Source of the DNA: Theileria orientalis strain Shintoku
Lineage: Eukaryota > Apicomplexa > Aconoidasida > Piroplasmida > Theileriidae
DNA: 64,000 nt
Assembly: GCF_000740895.1 (NCBI RefSeq)
Contig: NC_025261.1
Location: 1,240,001 to 1,304,000 of the forward strand
Direction: 5' to 3'
A model generated the notes under the pieces. That model was not told the DNA's origin. It did not search any database and saw only the letters and a program-made list of their open reading frames with translations. Made by a program: the position numbers and the translations under genes. Positions within the stretch are counted from its first letter, which is position 1, and every line of letters starts with the position of its first letter. This document shows, one piece after another, positions 21,893 to 33,300 of the stretch.

Positions 21893-23379
21893 TTAGGACA
21901 AGACTGATAACAAGGTGTTCTTCTGTTCTGTGGTGAGTGTTTCGGGGAATATTACATCAAATTCTAGAATTAAGTCCCCCTTTTCGCTTGGATTTTTTGA
22001 CAGCGGCATCCCTTCTCTCGAAATAACCTTCTTTGACTTATGTGAAACTACTTCAGTAACTCTAACCGTAAGTCTGCGATTGTCCAAAGTGGTAAGAACA
22101 GCATTAAAACCGGTCAAAGCCTATGCGTTATTTTATTATTTTATATGTGTGATAAGTGATACTGGTCTGCACATACTGGGTAATCCACTCACCTTAACTA
22201 GAGGCACAGTAAATTTGTAAATTAAATTATTTCCGTCACGTATGAATCGAGAATGTTTTTTAGTCTTTATTATACTACACAATTATTGTTTTTCAATCGT
22301 CATACATTGCATTAGTATGCTAATATTTCGTATATATCTGATTACACGTGGTAAAAACCTACAATATGAGATCGCCTGGATATGCCATTGGGGACTGCTG
22401 GTCTCCTTCTCCTGTAAACGTCAACTTTGTTCCATCTTTCCATCCCTGAAGATTGTTATTAACTGCTGTTGTCAATCGGAAGTATTAGAAACCACCACCA
22501 AGTCACTACCTACTACTACCCATACCACTAATCACTACCTACTACTAACCATACCACTAGTCACTACTTTATATTCACGTAAGTGATACCTAGTATAAAA
22601 ATAGCTACTATAGTTATTTATCTACGTTCATACTGGTTTAATATCTATCTTTAGCGTGTGCTCCTCTTTGTATTGACTGTTTCCATTGAAGCGTTTGCGC
22701 GTAACCTTCATCTTTTTAAACGTGCCGCTATACAGTTCCTCTAGAGTGAGCGGCAGCTCCAACTCATAGTTTGGGCTCTTTTGCTTTTCCTGCTGCATGT
22801 GGAACCCGTCGTTAAAGCCACTTATGTCTTCGAATCCTCCGAAGGGGAAGCCACGATCCGATCCGAATATTTTACGGAACAGCTCACTAGGGTCGACTCC
22901 AGTATCTACGAATTTGCGATTAGCGGCGTTAGATGCCTGATAACTGCCACAACACAACTAGCTGCTAATTACATAACTAATGTAGTTGAACGTACAGACG
23001 TAGGTGTGAGAACCTCCTTGTTCAGGGCCTGCGGTTCCCTTCAGGCCTTCCTCTCCGAATTGATCGTAAATTCTACGTTTTTCTGGATCCGATAACACGT
23101 CGTAGGCCTCAGATACGTTCTTAAACATCTCCTCAGCCTAATAAAACATTAAATTAGCAAATAAGGCGTCAATAAGTCGTGCTTCGACATACTGATGTAA
23201 ATTGACTTAATAACTAACCTTCTTCTTCGAATTTGGATCCTGGTGTTTATCAGGATGCCATTGCATCGCCAATTTTCTGTATGCCTTTTTCAGTTCAGAG
23301 TCGTTACATCCTCGCTTAACTCCCAAAATAGAATAATAGTCCTAAATCTTGTTAACTTATATGAACATACCTTTCCCAT
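21893..23379 (-). CDS. Type II Hsp40 (DNAJB1/Sis1-like)
   Basis: Seven exons: 23371-23379, 23219-23341, 23000-23137, 22634-22936, 22363-22445, 22193-22274, 21893-22120; 321 residues. A J domain ([20 protein letters not shown], with HPD in WHPDKH) is followed by a Gly-poor linker, then [11 protein letters not shown] and the two beta domains of the substrate-binding region ([35 protein letters not shown]; a C-terminal dimerisation tail ending LLSVLS). No zinc-finger cysteine repeats, so class B. It should deliver clients to cytosolic Hsp70. The exon 3 donor (GTCTGT at 22999) is weak and was chosen to keep phase; the linker may differ by a few residues. First coding exon is only nine bases. Confidence 0.9.
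22503..22567. repeat. 29-bp tandem repeat in an Hsp40 intron
   Basis: Unit TCACTACCTACTACTACCCA... of 29 bp at 22503 and 22532 (two differences) plus a partial third copy. It lies in the intron between exons 4 and 5 of the Hsp40 gene. Confidence 0.75.
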
Positions 23380-23965
23380 TTTGTACAAAATTTAAAACAT
23401 TAATAAATCCAATAAACTACATGAAATTAGGCTACAATTAATCTAAATGATAATAAATTTAAAATGTCAAGTCGTAGTGCCCAAGGTACACTCCGTTGTT
23501 AAATTATTATCTTCTGAATTTTATTATCCTTTTAATTTCAGAATTTAAATTTTAATTGAAGTTAAATTTATGAAATTTAAATATTCACTTTTAAATACTT
23601 GAGTTTATTTTGTATTAAACTGATTTTGTCACGTTACTTTAACTTTTAGCTTTGAATTCTTTTTAGTCTGAATTGACTAACTTTCTATTTTCTATAGGAG
23701 TTAATGGTAATCAACATGCACTTAGTGATATTTAAAACTTCAAACTCATGTTTAGAGTCAATACTCCACATTCATCTACACACCCGCCTGCTCATCTACG
23801 TTTTAGGTATATTAGCTCTATATTAACACAAATACGCACTAGACAACTGAAATACAATAGATAATTAAGTTGAACTATATTTACAGTTAAATTATAAGAG
23901 GAATTAGAAGCTAAAACAGTGCTGCAAGCTGACGGTCGATCTTGCAAAATTACGGGTACAATGGG
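23380..23965. other. AT-rich intergenic region
   Basis: About 580 bases between two minus-strand genes: the Hsp40 start and the end of the next gene. No gene is supported; contains short AATTTAAA-rich stretches around 23500-23600. Confidence 0.5.
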
Positions 23966-24680
23966 CTACCAAATATAAAAATTCGTGTAAGGTATTTCCC
24001 TTCTAATGGAGTCGTCCAAAACTACACTCGTAGTTCCAAACTGGACCTCCGTGGCATTATCGTCGATTTTTTTCCTAAGCTCCTGGTATTCAGGCGAATT
24101 TCTGAACTTAATCATATCATCTTTGTTTCTCCACAACCTCAACTAAATTTATTTTTATTTTCGCCATAAGTAGTCGTATATGTTTCCAGTAACTAGTAGA
24201 AGGCTGCCATGGCGCGGCCAGCTAGATGTGTGGAGTTTTTATCAACTAACACCCCTCAAAACACTTAAAATAGCACACAAATTAACTATACACAATTAAC
24301 AAAATCGGTCAAGTAGCTAATTAAATGATATATCTGAAGTGTACCTTAAAATAATGGACTGGCGACTTGTCCATATACACAGCCTTGTACAGTTTCGTAT
24401 ACTTGTATCCAGGCTGTTTTTGTGCCAGTCTCGCCAACTTTGTCCAGTTCCTTTCAAACTCCGATTCATTTTTCACATTATAGCCCACAATTTCAAAGTC
24501 TTTACTGAATTCGCCAGCCTTTATGCGTCGTTTTCGCTGAATTCTGCCCGTAACCAATCCTAGAACTCCTCCTGTAAACATCATGGTAAGGTGCTGCTGC
24601 TTCAGCGTTGCGTATTTGTACCAATCTAACACGTCCAGGATCATTTCCTTCAAATTGTCCAGCACTCTAATTCTACTCAT
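23966..24680 (-). CDS. Small membrane protein with ABM-like domain
   Basis: Two exons, 24345-24680 and 23966-24142, 170 residues, joined in phase 0 (VHYFK then LRLWRNKDD). The first 60 residues contain a hydrophobic segment (HLTMMFTGGVLGLVTG) and a basic stretch. From FEIVGYNVKN onward the layout of beta strand, helix with Trp, pGY-x-KL-x-K and a second strand followed by W-x-N and FRNSPEY is that of the dimeric alpha-beta barrel (ABM) fold found in monooxygenases and in several mitochondrial proteins. The catalytic role cannot be judged from sequence. A mitochondrial location is inferred from size and composition. Confidence 0.75.
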
Positions 24681-25036
24681 TTTACAGGCTATTTGTGAAT
24701 TTTACAAATTATTTCCACTTCCTCCTCATTTAAAACTACTATATATTAATAAACAATTAATTTATCATTCGATTTTTAGTTTATTTATACAAATAATTAT
24801 AACTATTTACACTACTTTCTCAATACAGCATCACATCCTCTCCACTTCAGCCTCTCCCTTATTTTACACAACAGATCTGGCAGATATACCTTACATTCCA
24901 TTATATGTTACACTAAACACTTTCTACCTAACACATATACTCATTACTCCTTGGTACATATACAAAAAACAATTTACATTGGCGTTGGACGCCCTTACAC
25001 ACCTTCAATATTTTACAACTTCGTTCGTTTCATTAG
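24681..25036. other. Intergenic, AT-rich, nothing identified
   Basis: Between the ABM-like gene start and the end of the transferase gene. The open frame on the plus strand here lacks coding character. Confidence 0.5.
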
Positions 25037-27049
25037 CTACTTTTGGCCGCTACCAGGCTTATTAGGCCCGCCAGCTGCCACTTTATCACCACCTACTGCT
25101 TTCAAGAAGTCTGAAATCAACTCTTCTCCGTTGCTTTTCCCAGCATATTTCGCCGGTATTTCAAACTTTACTTTCTAAATGTTCTTTATCATCCTGCATA
25201 TCTACGAAAACTAACTACATATGCACTTTATACACTTATACTCATAGTCTATTTCTCATAGCTTTTATCATAGTTAACACTAATCATTACTTGTACACTT
25301 CTTAGTCTCACACATATTTAGAGTCTTACTGTGTTTTTTAATTCATTTAACTGCTTTATGAATTTTCTGCGTGGCACTGTCTTTGCTCCCATGTCTATTT
25401 TATATGGAATTTCCATTCCCAAGTCCCACAGCTTAAAGCCTATTCGTTTTTATTTCAAAATCCCATAATAGTTACGCTTTATAACTGGTTACAAACTGAA
25501 TTACGTTATCTGTAATGTATCTAAGATTCCTATATGCTACGTATATCTCCAACCATTGAAATACAAAATAGCTGCCAGGGCTACCAATTGAAAATTCCCC
25601 GCGTTGTTCATTCTATGGAACCCGCTTATGCTAGTATACATAGACCCGTTAACGACTGCAACATACATTAATTACCTTAGAAATAACACACTCAACGGCT
25701 ATCATTTGGCCTCACACATAAGTTTCTACTTAATTTTAACACCTAATCCTAATTTTTAACTGTTCTATTCAATTTACTTACATCCAATCTCTCCTGCTAC
25801 CAACTTATCCTCGTGCCATACTTCTACTGACACTACTGTCTTTTCATTTTTCTGAAAAGTTTCATTGTTTTCATGATCAGTTTTCGATTCCATTTTATTA
25901 GTGCCGTTCGACCCTTTATCTGTTTGAGCTGTTTTATTATTTACATTTTTTGATTCCTTTTGGCTCTTTGGTACTGTACACTTTCGTTCATTTGTTTTAT
26001 ACATTCCGTTCAGGTAGTGCATCTTCATAAACTCCAGTTGCATTTCAGGGTACATCCAGTCTTCTCCGTGGCTATCTGATATCCCCTTGATTACCTATGT
26101 TTTTATGAACACCTTTTCTTATTTACCTCTTGAAAACTTGTGTTTATTGTTATTTTCAACTTTCTTGATATTCTTTTAACCTTCCTTGTCACTATTATAT
26201 CCTGCGGCTTCATGCAACACCTCAGGTCATGCATCTTCGGCAACAGTATCACCTTTTCAACTCCCATCAGGTTCGCTTTTACTGCGATTGTAATGAACCC
26301 GTGGGAGAACAACGTTCTCATAAATTCACTTTCTACGTACGGCGACCACATGGTTTCGTCTGTACTTTCGTTAATTTACGCTAACTCAACTAAATTTACA
26401 CCAACACACATTGCCTAAATTAACTAAACCATCTTACTGATATTATACCTATATACACACACCGTGCCTATTTACTACCTTGAATCACATCCAATTGGTA
26501 CAAATATACCAGATCTGACACTCTGTTGTATGGAATAACTATTGGTATTTTCATACACGATCCAATATTTTCCATGGTTTGCAGAAAGTTTAAGGCCAAA
26601 ACGTCCTTTTGAATCTGAGCTGAAAACGAGTTTGCTGGGAATACTAGTTTTTTTTTCGTGTCAAGGATCCTGTCAAGCAATCCTCTGCTGAGCATTGTCT
26701 TTGCTTTTGGGTCCGAACCTTTTACTTCTGATCCATCTTTGGAAGTCGTAGAACTGTCCAAAGAGGTTTCATTAGCTCTAAATATTATCGATTCTCTGGT
26801 AAATTGATTCTCTACTGTCTCTTCGATTGAATAACAGGCGTTACCGGTTTTGCATAGTTCTGCGAACTTTTTTAGCCTTTTCAACCTCTCACTATTTTCT
26901 ACCTCTAGGATTGAGAAGCTTTTTAAAAGAGACCACTCCAGAGGCTCCAATTCCTTCTCATATCTTTTACATTCTAGCCGGGCGCCAGACTTTTTTACAC
27001 ATTTACAGGATTCCCAAGATTTTATTAAACTCCTCTCTTCGTCAATCAT
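25037..27049 (-). CDS. Aat-family aminoacyl-tRNA-protein transferase (ATEL1-like)
   Basis: Six exons: 26479-27049, 26127-26359, 25782-26094, 25554-25655, 25330-25439, 25037-25174; 488 residues. The C-terminal half matches bacterial leucyl/phenylalanyl-tRNA-protein transferase block by block: MWSPYVESEFMRTLFSHGF, LLPKMHDLRCC, VSVEVWHEDKLVAGEIG, SMYTSISGFHRMNNAG, then KLWDLGMEIPYK and AKTVPRRKFIKQL (bacterial IPRRDYL). A Lys/Asn-rich insert interrupts exon 3. The N-terminal 190 residues are extra compared with about 234 in E. coli Aat. These enzymes conjugate an amino acid to a protein N-terminus, making an N-degron; the Plasmodium relative (ATEL1) was reported to have arginyl specificity. Substrate here is inferred. 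Confidence 0.88.
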
Positions 27050-27331
27050 TCTTAGTCTTTATTTATTTATTCTTTTCATTATAGATTAGGAAAACAAAAA
27101 TCTATTAAGAATCATGTTTAAATAAACTATTAAAGATCCAATTAATGGTGTAATATAGGGAATCATCATTCTGTATTTTCATTTAGTTGTATTATATTTA
27201 GTAAATTTCACACACATTTCCATAAAAAAACAAATGTGCACTAATAATATTATATTTAATTTAGTCTAAACCTTTTCATCACTTTAACTACTTAAACTTA
27301 TCAACAGGAATGTGTTAACCGAAATAGTAAG

Positions 27332-30300
27332 ATGGAAGGATCCATGAGTGGATTAAAAATAGCCTCCTTCATTGTTAGAAACGATCTAGACGATCTATGT
27401 CCAGAATATCGACTTAAACGGCACATAAACAAGTCTTTTAAGAAGGTCAAATTGGATAAGTTGAACCTAGAAAAGGAGCTGAGCAAACTGAAGGAGTTGG
27501 AAAAGGAAGTCGAGTATGTACTATATAAACCCTTTCAAAATGACAAGAATCTGGCACTTTTGTACCTGTTAGAATCGCCAAACTGCACGGAGCTGTTGGA
27601 ACTGTTAAAAATAGACGACACACAGACGAAGACCAGGGCCATAAGTATGTTATTGTTTATACTAGAAAAGAGAGTGTACAGCACGAACATGACGTTTAGC
27701 CCATTCAAAGAAGCAGGAAATGAGCTAAATCTGGCTAAAAACATACTTAACTTGTTCAGCAAAGCCATGGATTCCATATTCGTGAACGACGACGTTATCA
27801 TAAATTACACGTTGAAGTTAATCTTCGAGTGCGTCAAGAGGCTGAACCTTGAGTATTTGAGCAGATTCCTAAGTAACTTTAACCTTATTAAGTATTTAAA
27901 CAAGTGCCACGTGACAACACACCCAGATGTCAATTTCACAATCTACAAAGCATTTTTGTCACTTTTTGAATCACCGGAGGATGAAGAGAAAGGTTTAAGT
28001 AGGAACATGTTGAACTTGAATGGAATGGAAGTGAGTCTGAGAAGAACACTTAGTTCGCTTAAGTCACTCTTGACGAGGGAAGAGAGCGAGGAAGGTGAAG
28101 TAGGCGCGGGGACGAACCGTAACGGTAAAAGGGCTAGCCCAACTGAGTCATTGGAAGGGGAGTCGGAGAGTGAGAAGGAGGACCTGTACTACAGTAACGG
28201 GAAGATTAAGCTGGCAATAATACTGCTCTTGGGAATTAAGGGGGTCAGGCTGCAGAAGGACCTGGTACACCTGGTATTCAGCCACTTCAAACACGAGCAC
28301 TGGGTGACGCAGGTAGCACTAGCACACCTGGGCGTGTGTTACCTGAGCAGGTGCTTCCAGAGTCACTCAAACGAAGCAGCCGAGAAGAAGTCGATGGAGT
28401 ACCTGATTAACAACGTAAACAACAGCATGCTGCAGCTTCAAAAACTGGGAATGAAAGTGGCGAAGAGCAGATTGTACGATTATGCAAAAGATGGGTCCTC
28501 AAGCGGGAGCAGTGGCGTTGGCCTGAACGGACAAAAGGCAGACGAAGGGGTCATTAACGTAGAAGCGGACAGCACACGCATTGATGCGAGTGCAGTTGCC
28601 AGAGTGGTAAAGAGGATACTTCGGGAGTTTATACTGGTGCTTAACGGAAATGTGGAAGACAGCATGATAGTGACCCTGCTTCTTAAGTATGACTTGTGGT
28701 TCATTAGCAAAGAGTTGGACGGACTGTATAGAATCAACGGGAATGTGTATAAGCAGTACGTTAATCAAATTAACGTAGGAAGTGCGAGCAGTCACGCGGT
28801 CATAGTTGAGATAATGGTGAAGTACCTGAGCAGAGGATTCGACCTGCCGGAATACGTGACGAAGGGCACGCTGAACTCGCTTCTCTCGAGCAAGAGCATG
28901 AGTCTGCTGAACAACGTGTTTCAACTCTTCATAAAGATCATGGACACGAATCAAAGCAGCGACGCGTTGCCGGACATAAAGACGATAATCAATTTAAACC
29001 CAGCAACGATTAAGAGCAGTGAGGAGGAGAGAGGGAAGTATGAATTGGAAGCACTGGGGAATTGGCTAGAACTATTGTACAGATCGAATTTCGGAGGCCT
29101 GAAAGGAGTGTACGACCCGCTGAAGCTGTTTAAAATAGCGAAAGTATCGGAGAATTACACACTGGTGAGTAGGTACCTGCTGGGATTTCTTAAAAATAAG
29201 TCGGCACACGCAGTGGATAGGGAGATCATATCGCTGAAAAATGAACACGGATCAGTAAGTTTGGAAGATGAAGAGGCGTTGAAGAGAGTGAAAATAGACA
29301 TGAATCTGATGAGTTGCGTGTACCAACTAGGGATAAACGACAGTCTAGTCATAAGCAACCTACACTACAAGTGCCTCAAGTTACTGCTGGCACGCTACGT
29401 GCTGGTTAACGCAATACTTACGTACCACTCAGAGGAATCGAGTGAAGAATTTGGTGCCGGGAATGATGACGGCGATGCTAATGACAATAACGAGGGTGAT
29501 GCTAATGACAATAATAACGGTAACAAAACCAATGCTAGTGGCAGTGCCAGTGCCAGTGGCCCAAATGGTGATAATTTAGGACATATTTCTGCTTTGAGAG
29601 AAAAGGATCATAATAGGAGCACGATTAGACCACTAGAGAATAAGCTGTTACAACAATACAACAATAAGTTGAGGCGTTATCTAAAATTGATACTATCGAA
29701 TGTATTAGCAACCACAGGAGACGGTTCCAATGAGACCAGTAAGACGCAGCCGGAAAATGTTCATGGAGAGGGGAAGATGGAACAGTACGTGAAGAACGTA
29801 AACAGCGTGTTCCTATCAAACGTTATCATAGTGATGTACAATATAATAATAAAGAGTAACCTGCAGTTGCTGTACCCACTGAGGGAAGTGAAGGGGGCTC
29901 AAGCAAGCGGAGTCTTCATACAGCAGTACAAGTGCCTCAACTGCATACTCAACGGATATTTTCAGGGAAACATATACATGAAGCTGTTTTTTGAGATACT
30001 GCTACAAGTTTCGAAGTATCCGGAGTCATTTGATGTGAATTTGAAGTACTACAGGTGTGTATCATGCAATGACTACTACGTTAACTTTGTTGGACTCTTT
30101 GATAGCAAGTATGCAGAGTTGCAGCTACTGAGGAGGGATTTAGTAGAGTACAACGAGGGCACAGGAGAAACGGATAGAAATAAGTCAGTGATTAAGGATA
30201 AAGTAGCAGTAGAGAAGAAATCAGTTGACAAGGATAAAGTGGCAGTGGCAGGGGAGAAAAACAAAAGTAGAGTGTTGGTAGGAGATAACCTGAAGTCGTT

Positions 30301-33300
30301 TACACAATACGTGAATAAGATATTGATATACTACGTGAAGGACGCGGAAACAAGAGAGTACCTGAAGATGCAAGTACTGAACGTGGTGAATCACCTACAG
30401 TCACCATTAGACTACTTTACCACGAGGGATAGCGTGATAAGTGGGAGTACTGCAGTGGAAAATAAGAGGTTGGAGATATACAAAGGGCTGGCGCAGAGCA
30501 TATCTAAGTTGGTGGCAGAAAGTAGAGGTGATGGTCAGACCAGCAATAAGAAGAAAAGGAGTACTATAACGAGTGGTAAGAGTAGTCACAACCATACAAG
30601 TAGTAAGAGTAGTAACAAACATACCAGTGACAATAGTCATAGCAATGTGTACGACGTTAACACCTGCGAAGGTAGAACGAACATATTGTTGTCAAATATA
30701 GAGAATGTGCTGAGTAAAATTGGTAGTATGAAGGAAACGGAAACGTTAGATTTAAAGGAAATGGATAAGGGAATGAATATGGATACAGAAAACAGTCTGT
30801 TAGATTATGTCTATTGCTATGTAGTTAAGCTGATAGAAACAGATAAGTCGTATAAGAAGATAAAAAACATACTGAAGCCATGTAGAGAAGAATCGTATGA
30901 TTTGGGACTGTTGTCAGATTACGTAATGAATAAGCATAAAACAATGTCCAGACAGTTGATGCATCTTTTGAGCATAGGACTCATTTTGGGTGAAGAAAAC
31001 CATGAAATTAAGAGCGAAATAGAGCTTAAAAGAGAAGGTACTGTGAAAAGTAGTACAGGCACGAGTCACGCGAATAATATTGGCGACAACGCTATTGGTG
31101 TCCCTGGTGCAAACAAGAGTGATGGTATTAGTATTGGTAGTACGTCAAATGGGAACAATAGCCCGAGAGGAGATGCAAGGAGGGAGTCTACTAGGAAACT
31201 GATACTGTTTATGATATTGGTGAATAACAATACGGAGTTGCAGGAACTTATAATTAACAATAAGCGGACGTTTAAACTGCTAGTAAGTAATCTGCAAAGA
31301 CTAAAACAGTGTAGAAACAATTGCACGTACTTTACCTGTAACTTTACACTGTTGTACTTATTAATGGAACTGTTATATGTGTACATAAGAAGAAGGTGTA
31401 AAGTAGTAGAAGAAAGCAAAGAAACAAAAGAACAACAGGAAAAAACAAAAACAACAAAAGAAAACAAAGAACAACAGGAATCCGAACAAGAATCCGGACG
31501 AAAAGAACAGGAATCCGAACAAGAATCCGAACGAAAAGAACAAGAAGGCGAAGAAGACCATGATGATGATGATGATAATGATATAGAATCAAAAGTTGAT
31601 GCGGAGAGGAGCAATAGGAAGCATAGAAAAGTGATGGCAGAAATATTATACTCGGACTGGTTTATGGAAAAGTGTGAGTTGATATTGAGAAGGAAGTACT
31701 ACTACTTGGGGTACTCAATAGAAACGAAGCTGTACAAGGTGGCCCTGAAGATACTGTATTTCATGTTCTATAGTCTGAAGCACGAGGACACGAGGAAGAT
31801 GGATAAAGATAAAAGGAAGAGGGCACTGGGAAGATATTACGTGCTGCTCAAGGACATCTATAAGTGCACGAACAACAAGGACGATGTGATGATAAAGCAG
31901 ATAGTGTATAAAATCATTCGAGTATCGAACAAGTTGGACAAGAAGAGGCAAAAAGTGAGGGTGAGGGAGCCGTCGGATGATTTGGAATTCTATCTGAAGC
32001 TGCTGGATATAAACCACTTTAAGCTAGTGCACTACTCGTCAAATATTGAGAAAAGACTAAAAGTTGACTGTTTGGATGGTAAGGTGGTTGGTGGCTGCAG
32101 TATACACAGGGATTGTAATAACAGCAATGGCAATCTATGCAATGGGCCATATGGGAATTCTAGCAATCAGTACAACGGTAAATGTGGAAGTGGTTATAAT
32201 ACGCACAATCACAGTCATTGCAGTGGTTATAATACGTACAACTGCGCGTGTGGCAGCGTAAATGGGAATCACGAAGATGCCGACGATGTTGAAGCTAGGG
32301 ACGATAGGGACTGCCACGGATATTTGAACAACTGGTTGATATACAACAAAGCACTGGTGTTCAAGACGTTTAAGGGAGGAGACTTAGGACAACTGCGGCT
32401 GAATTTAACACTTTACAATCACAACAAAGAGGACAATGGAGCCAGCGGTTACGATGAAGAGGACAATGGAATATTAGATGCCAATAGAACTACAGTAGAT
32501 GCCTACAGATTCTCAGGACATTGCAATCACTCAAGCAGACAGGTGGAGTTGGAAGAGTTTACACGGTGCAACAAAATTATGGAAGTGGAGGAGGTCCTGG
32601 ATTATAGAGGTAATAGTACGGCTACTAATAGTTATAATGACCATGATAATGATAGCAGTAGTGGCAATGTTGGAAATGATAGCAGTAGTCGCAATGTTGG
32701 AAACGATAGCGATCATGAGGTAGAAGTTGATTCTGTTACTGTTTATGTTGATGGTGTCGCCACTGAAAATGGCGTGAATGTTACTGCTGATGATGGCAGT
32801 GGCAGTTCAAGGAGTAATACCACAACGAATAGTACATCCACTGCCACAACAACCACAACCACAACCACAACCACAACAACGTCTGTTACTAGAGTAAGTG
32901 GTAATACTGACCTGGACGAGGATTTGATAAACTCACTCGAGTGTAGTAATAGCTACTACTACAACAGTGTAGTTGACGCACTTCTACTCCACGAAAATGC
33001 TAACATTGGCAGTAGCTATAAGCACTCACTGACTGAAGACGATATACTGATATCGAAGCTGACGGCGTTCAGCAGTAGGTTGAACGGGTCGGAAGAAGTA
33101 AACAAGAACGAAATAATGTGCTCCCTGATGATGCCAGACTACTATAAGTACGATTTGGAGTATCTGATGGGCTACGTGTACAAGTTGCTGCTGATTCAGT
33201 ACTATTCACAGGGACCAACTAGCAGTTGTGCCACTGTCAACAGTACAACTGCCAGTGCCACTTATGCAACTACTAGTACTAGTACGACTGTCAGTGTAAC

